Made by a program: the position numbers and the translations under genes | The notes under the pieces: model-generated | Seen by the model: only the letters and a program-made list of their open reading frames with translations | Told to the model about the DNA's origin: nothing | The model's database searches: none | In this document: positions 31,442 through 43,640 of the stretch, one piece after another | How the letters are laid out: each line of letters begins with the position of its first letter | Position numbering within the stretch: position 1 is the stretch's first letter | Source: Lunularia cruciata | Lineage: Eukaryota; Streptophyta; Marchantiopsida; Lunulariales; Lunulariaceae | DNA length: 64,000 bases | NCBI GenBank assembly: GCA_948567375.1 | Contig: OX419762.1 | Location: 27,657,465 to 27,721,464 of the forward strand | Direction: 5' to 3'

Positions 31442-32649
31442 ATGACAATGCGCTCCGCGGCTTCGGAAAGCCAGGCGTTGATTAGACAGTTTCAGTTAAA
31501 TCAACAGACTGAATTCCAGGCGTTTCAACAAGCTTGCACATCCGCACATCATCGGCAAAGTTGCTCCGGTTTTGAGGAGGTCCGCTCTTGTAAGTGTAGA
31601 GAAAAGCGAAAGGAAAGGAATTAAGACGGACAGTGTGGTTACAATGTGAATAATTGGCGGAATTGCATGACTGTTGTTTACGTCACGTAGGGCGAGCACA
31701 GATTCAATGCTTTACAGTCAGTGGAAGGCCTTGTTCGTCTCCATCTTTTCTTCTCATGGCCATCCTGGAGGCTTTTGCCGTGGGACCCGCGGGGAAAATT
31801 ATTATGTGCAGTCGCTGTGCAGCGAGTTTTAGTTCTGATATCTGCTGTCAATCTGCATCAAGCTCAGATACGACAATCTGCGGACCGGTTCCAGTCTTGT
31901 CTAAATGCTGACGTAAGTGGGAGTACAATACGCTACACTAGATTCGATGTGGAGACCTGTTCCATGGAGGTCGTACTCCAGTACTCGCGCATTACATCTA
32001 TATGAGGTCTGTTCCTCCTTACAAATTTCACTGTTCAGCTCCGTCCTAACAACCAGTGAGACTGGAGATGAAATAATTCTCCATTTACAGTAATCCTACT
32101 GTATTATGTGTGCTTTTGGTGTCAGAGTGTTAGGGATTACTGTTAACTGTAGTGATTAACTCCTTCTGCTACTTTGAGGCTTGGGGACCAGAAAGAGCTT
32201 TGACCCTGGACGAGCTCAGTGTCTTCACTTCCACCAGAATGGAAGTCTTCTTTCCTTCTGGTGGTGAGGCGAAGGGAGGGATGGAGGATTCACACAGCTA
32301 TTTCAGAACGTAATAAACTCCGTAGTTTGCATACGCAGACGGTCAGGACTTGTCGCCTTTGAAGCTGCGACTGCCGTGAAGGGGATTGATTCCGCTGGAC
32401 CTGTTGTTAGAGTCCCTTGTAAGCGTTAGCGGAGTTGGTTTCTGCAGGTGGTTGTTATTGCACCAGGTCCTGATTCCAGATTTTCAGCAGCCTCAAGGAT
32501 CACAAGTTGGATCCAGACATCATGCGTGTGATCGGGTGAAGTTAGACTCCGTGGCCCTGTCAGTGGATTACTGCACGTTCAGTTACGGATACATCTGGAT
32601 ACAATCACGGTGGTGGTGCACAGGCTTAGTTTTATTTTTACATAAGTAG
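31442..32649 (+). other. Candidate upstream exons (possible 5' part or separate small gene)
   Basis: Three open blocks can be joined in phase. The first is 31442-31589, beginning MTMRSAASESQALIRQFQLN and ending at a strong donor GTAAGTG. The second is 31812-31912, preceded by TTATGTGCAG, coding AVQRVLVLISAVNLHQAQIR and ending at another GTAAGTG. The third starts about 32490 after TTTTCAG, coding QPQGSQVGSRHHACD and staying open to 32649. I do not recognise the translation. The blocks could be 5' exons of the DUF707 transcript, a separate small gene, or chance. Two perfect GTAAGTG donors in frame are the main support. Confidence 0.3.
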
Positions 32650-32708
32650 TTGCTCAAGCCGGATCTGCAGATCTTGAGGATTCCATCATTAAAAAATAAT
32701 CAAGAGCG

Positions 32709-35700
32709 ATGTTGGACAGTCAGCAAAATCAGGTTCGCAATTCTCATCGTAGGGTTTGATGAATTTGTGGTGGAGCATTGCTGATTCGGTGAGATTGGAG
32801 GCTTAAGTCTCTTCCCAGGAGCCTCCATTGTCATTCGCTGACGAACAGGGATGCATGACGAGCACTGTTGATACAGATTCGGAAATGGAGCTCATAGCAA
32901 TCAGATAGCAGTCAGCAGATGATTTAACAGAGCTACACATACCGACGCAATGACAAATTTGTTAAGAAGCCGGTCTAAATCGAATTTGCATCAGGCAAGG
33001 CGCCCAGCAGGCTTATCAGTATGCTTGCCCCAGACATATAGACAGTGTTAAAGTTGACGTTGTGTCCTTCAACACGCAGGGTCCAGAGGTGAAAGGTGGC
33101 CATGACTTTCAAGGGTTGGATCAATGGTGTGCCTGTGGGCTTCAGCTTTGTGGAAATTGTATGGGCGTCTCTATCCTGCTTCATAACTCCCTACAATCTT
33201 TAGGCCTGTGTGAATCAAGCTGGTCCTCGTTGCCGAATCTGCCAATGTACTAGTCATGGATCAGCCATCTCGAGACAGGAGATTTTGAAAGGGGCTCAAT
33301 TCTTGCGTCTCGTATTTCCAAATCTACTAGTTTTTCTGCGCTGCTCTGGGACCTTGTGGTTAGTCTCAACATGTGGGCATTGTCGAATATCGCCTTCCAA
33401 AGTGAAACGGTTGTTCATATGCAAGAACAGTAGCGTAGCCCCTCTTCATTTTTCAGATCAAGCTACCACAACCCCAATCGTAGCTATTCTGTAGTAAATC
33501 ATTTCATACAGCGCTCTCGAAATTCCGCGGATAACTATCTTTATCTCTATCTTTTGCGCATACACACTCTGTAGTTAGTACGACATACTGTTGTGCATGC
33601 CATTCCGTGAAGGTCTGGAATTGCCAAAGCCACGGCGACAGAGTTATCCTCGAGAAACTGCCAGCCGAGTGAGGTCAGATGACCATGGTTTGGGTCGATT
33701 TTGCAGATCAGCTTCAGACCGATCCATTTCTTCAGAGAGTATGCCTTATATTCTAGACCCAAGAATTTAGTTATCAATTGAAAAAGTTCACACGGAAGGA
33801 GATAACATTAGAACTACGCGTCTCCGAGAGGTTGAAGTTCCATATATGTGTAGTTAGCTTATCCTCTGAAGGAGTTCCTGAAGTTGGTAGTGCCATTCAC
33901 TATATGGTACGATAGCTCATACTCCTTATCCAGGAATGGTGCATAGGAAGGGTAGATTTAATACTGCAATACTGATAACCGTAAGCTCCAGTCGGTAGTT
34001 GCGGAGATTTCATGATTAACATCCCATGTGGTCGACGGTGGTGCAAGTTTCTGGAGATATGAGACAGTCATGATTTACCTTTTCCAATGAGCCCCTCGGT
34101 ACCAGGACTGAACCGGTGTTAAAAATTGGTTCGAAGGCCAATTAGGGGATCGGGAACAGCAGCAGTTTTGATCGAGACATCATGTTACAAGTTATCTGTA
34201 TGCGCTTTGTGTTCTCATTGAAAATGTTGAGATTGCATCCGGATATTCCGAGACTGATACAAATTTAAATGTTGAGTTTCAGGTTGAGAGAAAATCCGGC
34301 GAAACAAAATGGCGCAAGGTTTTTCGGCCGAGCTTTTTAGCATTCAGCGCAGTCTTCATCATGTTCATGTTGTTTCTCTGCAATGTGGCCATGAACGACC
34401 CTTACACAGTAGGATCAGTTAACCTGCTTTGTTCTAGCAGAAAGTTTGTCCTTTGAAGCACTGTAGGACGTTATAACTACCAAAAAGGGCCTTTATCCTA
34501 GCGGTGACCTTTATCATATGAAGTGCTACCCTTCTTCTGACAGCCTTATCAAGTATTCCATGTTCATCAGCAGATCCTAATACGAAGCTACGAAAAATTG
34601 TGGGACTTAACATCCACACATCTACAGTCCTAGCTTTTGAAGGAGATACAGCTATTCACTTCCTCATTATACTTGCCTCCTGTAACTTGCTTCCTGTGCA
34701 GTTCAATGGTGCATGGAGCGTCTCGACGTTTATGCAGAGCTTCAATCCCGTTACTTCTTCAACAAATTGCACGGTGAGCATAAGCGCTACCGATATATTA
34801 CCCTTATCTATTATCCGGATGTGACTTCATCTGCCTAACCATGAGCACCACCAGGAACTCCAAAGAACTTAGCTATCCGAAGTCACAACTCCGATAACTG
34901 CTTTCTTGTCCATCGTTCCTCAACCATGTCTGTGCTATCTATCACATCTTTCCGCAAAGTTACACCGTTGGGACCGTGCTTCAATGCGGAATAGCGCCAG
35001 GCGGTGCTTCAGCCTAACAATGTGCACAGATTGGAATTTGCGCACTGCAAGCTTATGTTTAGCTGTAATTGTCCGTCTAGATTACAAGTATTTTGAGTGC
35101 CCTCTATCAAGGTTGGTGATGAAGGCATGTTCTTGGTCGTACTTAATAGGTGCGTCTTGGCCCACTTGCAAACTTTTACAAATTAAGTGTGATTATGCTG
35201 CTACAGAGAATCATTATCTTGTATCTTAATCGTGGCTCCAGTAGTAAGATTCCTTTGCTCATCGTGATCTTATTGTAGGTGCAAGCTAAGTCCGCAGAGG
35301 TTCCTGGACGCCAAATTGTATGCCCCAAGCCCGCAAAACGCGAGGGTACTGAAACATTGCCAAATGGAATAGTCGAGGCCACCACGGACCTGGAACGTAG
35401 ACATCTATGGCAGGTTCCAGAAAAGGTAAGGATGTTTATTCACCATGCAGGGTAAACTTCATTTTTATGAGGAAGGACAAATGAAAAGGATCAACTTGTA
35501 AGAACAGTCGACCAACTAATGGTTGTGATTCAGAATCAGCTGTGACTTTCTTCTGAATCAAATATGGGTTTCCTTCTTTACTTTTTGCTCAAGTATGTTG
35601 AGTTACGCAGTTTATATCCGGCTGATAACTACAAATTCGATGCTATTTCCTTGTAGAACATTGCCGAACGGTCAACTGAAGGCTCTAGCAGATTCACAAG

Positions 35701-38700
35701 AAATCGAGATTGTTTCAGTATAAAAGTAGAGGTTTTATTTCTGAAGGTTCAATTGCTAAGTATGTGATATTAGTTGCTTGTCTATGCAGGGAGCAGTCTC
35801 TCCAGAAAATTTATTAGCTATGGCAGTTGGTCTCAAGCAGAAAAAGGATGTCGATAAGATTGTTCAAAAGGTTCGCACTTACGACTTGGATTAGTGTAGT
35901 TGTACAAGAGCTATGTCTGCCTACACATGCTATTAATGGTTCTTGAACTACTGCTCGCGTCAATCAACTGGTGGGTCACACCATGAATCTCAGCTTTTTC
36001 GAATATTTCTTTAGTATTTTCAGGAGTATGGTTGGCACATTGCAGAATAAGTTGTAAGTCGTCATGGATACCTCTTTTTGCTCCAAAGGCCGTGTGCTTA
36101 AGTTGCGAAGAAATGAAACTGCAGAGGGGCGAAGCAATCAATCAGCGTGGCTGCTTGATTGGCAATCCTCTAAGTGATGCTTGAACCTAATACATGCCAT
36201 CTCTGAAACAGTTTCCTGCAGAGAATTTCACAGTGATGCTTTTCCACTATGATGGACACGTAGACGGGTGGATGGATTTGGAGTGGACTCCACAGGCGAT
36301 CCACGTGATGGCTGCTAATCAGACGAAGTGGTATGTGAATTTTGACGCATGTTTATTGGTTTATAACCGTTGCTTATTGATATGTGTAGATCTCAGAGGT
36401 TTAAGCATTGAAATCTGATCTAGCTTAGAACTCAGGGTCGGTTCACCACAATAAAATTTTCTGCCCGTCTTGAGCTCTAACACTGCTGAAGATAAGGTTG
36501 TGGGGTACAGCTCTCACGTAGACTTGGATGTGAAGCGATGGATACGAACATCAGCAGTACACACCTAGCAATCAGAAATAGGGTCTGCGTATAGGAAGGC
36601 CAACCCCAGTATCAACTTGAATAATGAACCAACTACAGAGTGCTAGCATCACTCAACACCCCAGTATTCATGACGATGAACTAGAGTCAATATTTCATTT
36701 TTTAAAGCCCCTTATACCTTTGAAGCTCAATGGTTTAAGACATACTGTGAGCTTTACTAGGAAAGACAATGAGCGTTGCCTCCCATAGGTACACCGGACC
36801 TTGGGCATAGTATAGTCTTATATTTCCAGGGGCAACGATCAGAAGAATGGGAAGAGCCTAGATTTATTAGAAAGTCAACTACCAGGTCGTTAGGTATGGT
36901 CTGCGATTAAAGCTATTGCATGTTTGAATATTACAACCAGCGGAAAGCTACACCTTGTCTCGGGGATTCGAGGATAAGAAGCATAAATTTAGAAAGTTTT
37001 TCAGGTCATTGCGATCTGAAGTTCCCGTACCATGACCGAAACAGGCGAGAAAAGATTATGATATCGTTTTAGCTTACCCTTGTCATTCTTCTTGGTACAG
37101 TGTTCTGTCCCGCGTATTTCTTGAGGCAGAATTATTCTCCGTGGATGAGTCAGATTTACTCCGTTCCTGAGTTTCTAACGCATGTATTCAGTTTTCCTTT
37201 TTCACGTAGTACACACCAATTGTTACTGGTTATCATCGTTTATCGTGAGTTTGAATCAATACTGCAGGTGGTTCGCGAAGCGATTTCTGCATCCAGATGT
37301 CGTCGCGAAATACAAGTACATTTTCCTCTGGGATGAAGACCTTGGAGTGGATCATTTCCATGCCAGCAGGTGAGATTCTTCAGGCGTTTACAAACTCTTT
37401 CATAATCTATACCGTCTTTCCAGTAACAACGCTGAAGGTTGAATTCTTATATTCCTACAATTCTATTGTTCCGCAAGGCAGTTCAGTTACCATCACACGA
37501 ATTTCTCGAAGTGGTGGGACAACTTGGTGTTGGCTTGTTGACTGTTGCAGAGATGGTGTGTTACTGGACGTTTCACAAATGATCATGCTCATGATAGACG
37601 TTATTGGTTTGTGACAGGTACTTAAACATAATGGAAGATGAAGGCCTAGAAATTTCCCAGCCAGCGCTAGCTCCAAGCTCTTCAGAAGTCCATCATAGAT
37701 TGACTGTACGTCAACCACGAGAGAGAGTTCACAGGCAAGTGAATCCATCCACTCCTACAACCATCTAAAATTTCGTTTTTGTGCCTTCTAACCTTACCTC
37801 TCCACAGTAATCAACGACCAAGGATATGAAGTAATTGATTCGCTCATAATGACCGAATGCAGACGATTAATCACTGGAACGGGTTGGAATTCTTGTAATG
37901 TTAATAGCACCGGTCCTCCCTGTACAGGGTAAGTGGATTCTTACTTTGAAGGCTCATGCACTCCAGCCCTTTGCCCTTGGAACTTATATCTCTGATGTGA
38001 AAGTATTGTTCTGATCTACAAGTCGGATTCTATAGACATCAAAAAGCAATTTATGGTTTCTAGGCAGTTGTTTGTAGTTCTCTAAACATCTAGAGAATTA
38101 ATGCAGGTGGGTAGAAATGATGGCCCCAGTTTTCTCCCGGGCGGCCTGGAGATGCACTTGGCACATGATTCAGGTAAATTTCGTGTTTATGGCATAGATA
38201 TGACTTTCTGCGGATAACTTTTAAAGTGTCACTTTGTTGATGAAAATTTCTGTGTTAATCATGGATGAAAGCTTAGGAGGAGGGTTACTGGAGGTCTTGA
38301 CCTTCAGTGAGTATAAAGTACCAAAGGTTTTGGCCTTCAGCAAGTAGTGACTCGGGCAGGTGGACATGTTCGTATTGAATGCCTTTCCATCTTTTGCTTG
38401 TACGCTCCACAAAGACGTAAGTTTAGTAATTATCCTGTTAGTAAATTAGGATATCAGAAAGCAGAATCTTCCTTTCACTGCCATCTAGCTTATTCTCTTC
38501 TTCAAATTGCAGAACGATTTGGTTCATGCTTGGGGCCTGGACTACAAGCTGGGTTATTGTGCTCAGGTAAATCGACATTCGCTGCTGCCCGCTTCTGAAC
38601 GAATTGAGTTTAAATAAGTGTTTGTAAGAGTGTTCTTAGCGCTTGTAAACATCTGTTGTTTTACACCTTTGAGTCAAGTAGCTGTATATATTTCGTGCAG

Positions 38701-40275
38701 TCAGAGCTTACTACAATTTTCTTTCGTACTACTAATTTAGAGATGTGAACGTCTAGAAAGTACTCTCGATGTTTGCACAGTCTTACCTCTAAGCCCCAGA
38801 TATATACCTTTTGCACTTTTCAGGGGGTTCGCAGTGAAAAAGTTGGTATTATTGACAGTGAGTACATTGTTCATGAAGGCATTCCCTCCCTGGGAGGTCA
38901 ACTTCCCAACAAGGTGCACTTGTCTTGAATCCTGTCTTTATGCAAAGCTGGAAACCTTGGCTATCAAATTTGAAGTATCTTGCACTAATGTTGCACATAG
39001 TTGCTAACCAGGGAGTTTTCAAGATTCCATCGCTATTAATTAGCCACTACGTGAATGCCGAGCTAGAGTCTGATATGCGCTTGAAACTCATTGATTACTA
39101 GTTTATGATGCTAACACTTTATCATCAATCACTGGTCTGATGCAGACTGCAGAGGATCAAGTAGGACCTGAAGATAATGCGTCCATATCTACAACCGGAA
39201 TTCCTGTATGTCTTCAGTGAGCACTTGCTACTTTTTTTTGCAAGCATTTTACACTCTGTTTCCAGACAAGTAATTTGCAACCTCTAGATACAACTTCATG
39301 CAAGGACGTTTCAAATGAGACTTCGTGCTTCTATTCAAACTAGTGTGAAGTTGGTACATCTGTGGGTAAATCTACGATATATACCCACAGATGTATTCGT
39401 TTCACGATGTCATAATTGGTAACTTGATTTCTTGTACTTCTGATGATGATGTTGATGTTGAACCTTGTCCTTCTGATGTTGATTTACAGGTGCCTCAAGT
39501 GGATACTCGTGGAGAGGTTAGAATGTATTTTCTGAACTTAGTATGTCTTGTTACGCAATTCCTCGTCTTCTTGGAATCTCCCTGCTCGAAATTAGTTCTT
39601 AATCTCAGTCGTCCTACCATAATCTGCAGATAAGGAATAGATCTAAAGTGGAGCTGCAAGCGTTTTCACGACGCTGGAGAAGAGCAGCTGCTAGCGATCT
39701 TGAATGGCACGATCCATTCAAAGTCGAGCTACCTACTGAGGAAACCCACTACGCAATCGAAGATAAGCAAGAAGACAGGTGATTAAGCTTTACCTCCAGT
39801 TTCCCGTTTGCGAGCATGGCACGTTGTTGCGGTATTGGAGCATTTAGACCTTTGTTGGCTTCTCACTTTGAACTGTCCAATCATCTGAGTTTTACACAAT
39901 AGAGGGATCGTAGAAGTACATTTGCTGGTCTCATGCTTTGTTACCCAACTTTCTGGCTGATTTAATGGCTGGTAACCTACTTTTTATCTGAACCCATCGT
40001 CGGGAGGTGATACTCTAGCTCATATCTTACAACCAATACACTGTTGATATACTACAGTGAAGTTTCAGGCAAAGAATCTTACTCCAAACATGTGGGGATT
40101 CAATTACATACTTCGTCTATCAATGCACTTCCAGACTTCGTAGGAAACCTCTCCTGATGGATAGCCAACTTGATCTTACTTATTGTGGTGCAGGAGTTTG
40201 ACTGATGGCCCTCAGACAAAGCAAGGGAGGAAATCCTCGACAACAAAAGCAAAGCAATCCGGGAGGACTCTTTAA
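32709..40275 (+). CDS. DUF707 family protein (putative type II membrane protein), 15 exons
   Basis: Exons: 32709-32732, 34283-34408, 35279-35425, 35790-35870, 36212-36330, 37268-37369, 37618-37734, 37863-37928, 38107-38173, 38513-38566, 38824-38913, 39146-39205, 39490-39516, 39630-39778, 40194-40275. They total 1311 bases, 436 residues, and all phases agree without internal stops. Residues about 9-25 are basic, 26-43 form one membrane anchor (FLAFSAVFIMFMLFLCNV), and 51-99 include LPNGIVEATTDLERRHLW. The domain carries ENLLAMAVGLKQKK, FTVMLFHYDGHVDGW, WFAKRFLHPDVV, FLWDEDLGVDHF (acidic DED at 188-190), LEISQPAL, PPCTGWVEMMAPVFSR, WRCTWHMIQNDLVHAWGLDY and VGIIDSEYIVHEG, all typical of plant DUF707 proteins (often labelled LKR-trans-splicing related). 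Biochemical function is unproven. The DED motif and anchor suggest a lumenal glycosyltransferase-like enzyme (inference). The first exon is tentative. The intron after 37734 has a GC donor. Confidence 0.88.
37735..37862 (+). other. GC-AG intron within the DUF707 gene
   Basis: The only donor that keeps frame between ERVHR and the next exon is CACAG|GCAAGT, otherwise a perfect match to the donor consensus. The acceptor is ATGCAG at 37862. GC-AG introns make up a small share of plant introns. Confidence 0.8.
39356..39394. repeat. Perfect 13-bp inverted repeat in a DUF707 intron
   Basis: ACATCTGTGGGTA (39356-39368) is complementary to TACCCACAGATGT (39382-39394), with a 13-base loop. It lies between exons 12 and 13. 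Confidence 0.85.
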
Positions 40276-42687
40276 AGAAGACACTAGAAATTGTAGTGAG
40301 ATTTTTTTAACAAAGTGCAGGTACCTTAAAATTAAAAGGTTAATTGATGACAGAACCTTTCTGTCTTGCACGTTAGATGTAGGTGGCCTGGCGTACGGCG
40401 CCCCTTCTGATATTGTACAGTTACCAAGTTTCTTGTACAGCTCATCGAGTGTGATCAATCTCAGCTCAAATGACTTGGCCAGCAAAAAAGAACAAAGATA
40501 TTGCTTCTTGTTGTTGGACTAGTTGTAAAGTCCTTGGTCACTTCTGTGACGTGGAGCCAGCTGCCCTTGCTCTTGTATGTTCAATCGGATCGTGAACGTT
40601 GTCATATCTACTAGCGGCCTGTTCAAAGTCACTGGAAGAGCTGTTTAAATCAGGCCCATAACAAAGTTCGGGTGATTGGAAGCTTCACTGTTACGAGTAT
40701 CCAGCAACTGCTCTCGTGAATACAGGAAGTGGAGGGTGCTGGATAACGGTGAGAAGAGTCTTTAGAAGGTACGTCTTCGCAGTTGTCCACTTTGCTTATG
40801 TCAGGAGTCAGCATGATCTGGACTGGCATACTGTAGGGCTGTAGATGGAAAATGAGTTGCGGTTGTTGCGGTGAGGGTATACTGAACAAGCGAATAGCCC
40901 CAGGTTATGATATCACACCGTTGATGGAAGCATTCTGATGCGTCAATTCTTTTTTGCTCTTTAGCGAGGGCTTAACATAAAAGATGGTGGAATTCTATCT
41001 TTGCTTTTTCATGTGCCTGTGAAAGCAAATGATATCTCATTTTTTCGAAAGAATTACCTGGGCACACTTCATGATGGAAAGTTCCTTATGATTCAGACTC
41101 CAAGTTGTGCAGTGGGAATGAGCTCACGACTCCAGTAGTCGTTTTTCTGTACTGCGTGTTATGTTCTGATATGTCAATGCACTTATTAACATAATATTTT
41201 GTGAGAATACTGTTTCTGCTTTATGCGTTATGTTCTGATACAAGCATGTATTATTCTAGTGTGTTTAGTGACCTTAGTATGCTTGGGTTTCTCATGGTTT
41301 CGTAGTTCGACGAATAGTAATGTATATCCTTATTGCACTTGATGAGTTTACTGAGGAGAGAATGCATGAATATACTGTGTAGAAGTTAAATGGTGTTTGG
41401 AGGATGCTCCCCAATTCCGTCAGTACTCGGACAAGTCGATTCTGGACTGCATATGCCTTTTATGGAGTCAAAGCAATAATTATATCGTCAGCGGATGGAT
41501 GAAAGCTTTAGACATTTACCAGTTATAGAAGTGGTGGTTGCACGGTTGATGCATCACGAGGATTCACGTTATTAATAGTGTTTTCATGGAATTAAAGCAG
41601 CAAATGGAGTCAAAGCGAGTAGATGAAGCTTGAAGACAGCTGTACTAGTGGCGAAAAGTTTACAGTGTAATGCATCATTAGTGATATGAAAGATTTTCTG
41701 TGTGCAATACTAGAAGAAACTAACTGGTATGACACAATAGACCAGCGTACTATCACTATCCAATTCGCGGCCAAATCAGGGGTTGCACCTTTGCACACGG
41801 TCACTTCAAGCGGATCTCAATGAAAATTAAAGTCTGGGCTCGGTTGAGAAAATTTTTCCTAGTGTTATTTACTACAACAATGTAAAACAGTGCATGGAAA
41901 TTCACGGAATCAGAGGTTGCGGTCTTGTATGTGGTCACTTCATCTGAATCTCACTGAAATCCCGAGTCATTGGATTTGGTGGAGAGATACTTTTTCCAAT
42001 CTTAGTTCTACAACCTTGTAACGAGCAATACATGTAAACAACGTATACATGCATATGCCAAAGACCCAAAAGAATATCTAGGATAAGACTTGGAAGCAGT
42101 GAAACATGCAATCTTTCTTGGATAAGTTTGAAACTTGAGATGGGTGTATGTATATATATCAGAACACTTCATATGAAACTTGAAATAAGATCCAAATTGT
42201 TCAAATTCATTATTTATCCAATATAGTTCTGTACACATTTGATAAAACACTGTATTCAAGATTTTCACTTCTGTCATGTAACTTAAATCTTTATGTGATA
42301 CCTCTCGTTGAGAATCCCACTCCAAATCCGAATGTTTACATGATATCATGAACTGTTCGTAATTATCCATCGACCAGAACACAAGATGTTTTATAAACAT
42401 GCTATTTTTTCCCTCATTCTAGTGTTTGGAGCAAGCAGGCACAAAGAGCAGCAAGCCCTGAGGTCATTGCTTTCCTAGAATCGCTATAAACCTTAGAGAC
42501 GCTGGCTAGAATATTCAGCTAAAGAACACACTGCAAAGATGTTAGACTAGTATCTAATGAGACATTTGGTAAGTTGATGTTTCAGATTAATGTTCACATT
42601 CAAGACCCTGTAGTTCAGCGAAGGATCTGATCCCTTGTGAAGATATCTTGGGTGTTGTTGCCCCAATTTTACCCTCTTTGTTTTTTT

Positions 42688-42755
42688 CTTGTACGACTTG
42701 ATGGTGTCTTCCTATCCAGTCCTTCTTGTTTTCACTAGCGGTCGCTTTTTCTCCA
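42688..42755 (-). repeat. Short dispersed element S, copy 2
   Basis: The reverse complement reads GGAGAAAAAGCGACCGCTAG, then GAAAACAAGAAGGACTGG, then GTCGTACAAG. These are the same blocks in the same order as the copies at 30771, 59487 and 61183. Confidence 0.6.
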
Positions 42756-42905
42756 TGTGAATGGTTTATACCCCTTCAGTACGAGACTGTGGCCTATCTC
42801 TCTCTCGAGGGGTGTAGCCCTGGGCTGCGGGTCTTTCGACACATCCCAAAGTATCTAACGTACAGTACTCTGTGTTTGCCTGAAACAGTCAATTGCGTCT
42901 ATCTA

Positions 42906-42937
42906 TGTGAAATACAGGCAGATGCCTGTATTTCACA
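42906..42937. repeat. Perfect 15-bp inverted repeat (2-base loop)
   Basis: TGTGAAATACAGGCA and its exact complement are separated by GA. Confidence 0.92.
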
Positions 42938-43271
42938 AAAGAATCATTCAGACTGGAGTTGTGTCACTCATCGTTTTCCATGCACCCTAGAAGAGCAACA
43001 ATAGGGGGTTTCAGAAATAGTTATATGAAATTTCATAACTTTTCATATAGATAGTTACAAAGAGTTGACTAAATGTGTATGGTGTGTGACCCGGGAGGTA
43101 GAAAAGGTATCGTTACGGAGTTCGGGCCAAGTTCTTTATTATTAGCGTACTCCGTATGAGGTGGTTCGTAGAAAATAAGGAATAAGGAATTTTTCGTTAT
43201 CATTCCGTAGTGCATTGATTACGTATTAGGGTTAATAAAGTTTATCGTTGAGGGTTAGAGTGAAAGGGGCA

Positions 43272-43433
43272 GCCACCAAAGGGAGCATCCATGATGTTAG
43301 AGAACACCCATGGTAATCAAAAGTTGACAAATTTATGCACTAGACGACCGAGGCCACCAAAGGGAGCATCCATGATGTTCGAGAATACCCATGGTAATCA
43401 AAAGTTGACAAATTTATGCACTAGACGAGCGGG
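43272..43433. repeat. Tandem duplication, two 81-base units
   Basis: Units 43272-43352 and 43353-43433 both run from GCCACCAAAGGGAGCATCC to TTTATGCACTAGACGA, with only a few mismatches. Confidence 0.92.
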
Positions 43434-43486
43434 AACACGATTTATATGGGATTTAATATATTAATTTAGGATTAAATGGGATTTTT

Positions 43487-43640
43487 CTCATCGTTGCTCG
43501 TCGTTGCACGTTGTTGCTCGTCGCTGCCCGTAGCCGCCCGTAGCCACTCGATGGCGCTCGAAGCTCAATGCTCGTTGGCGCCCATACACGCTGGTTGCCG
43601 CTGTTTGATGATGGTTGACGCTCGTTGCCGTGGGTAGTTG
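43487..43640. repeat. Degenerate minisatellite with CGTTGCTCG-like units
   Basis: Units of about 9 bases (CGTTGCTCG, CGTTGCACG, CGCTGCCCG, CGTAGCCGC and others) repeat with drift over about 150 bases. Antisense ORFs here are low-complexity translations of the repeat. Confidence 0.75.

Larger units (their letters stand above)
40276..43250. other. 3' flank of the DUF707 gene, no second gene seen
   Basis: The antisense ORF at 42008-42400 (130 codons) is unrecognised, and the ORFs overlapping the last exon are shadows. Two imperfect repeats of about 134 bases lie at 41781-41914 and from 41915. Short phrases such as GCGTTATGTTCTGATA recur at 41155-41240. A perfect hairpin is at 42906-42937 and an S element at 42688-42755. 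Part of the first kilobase is probably 3' UTR, but no clear polyadenylation signal stands out. Confidence 0.45.

Noticed and set aside
34309..34408. ATG at 34309 in a good start context (AAAATGGCG) as the DUF707 start
   Set aside because: It is out of frame with the exon that encodes the membrane anchor and joins in phase to the DUF707 domain.
40205..40522. 105-codon plus ORF starting in the last DUF707 exon
   Set aside because: It is a different frame from the phase-consistent last exon, and its antisense is equally open. Treated as a shadow.
42008..42400. 130-codon antisense ORF at 42.0-42.4 kb
   Set aside because: Its start lies in AT-rich DNA, it has no recognisable domain, no splice partner and unremarkable composition. 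I could not support it as a gene.
43272..43433. Direct repeats considered as a CRISPR-like array
   Set aside because: There are only two contiguous 81-base units without spacers, in a plant nuclear context.
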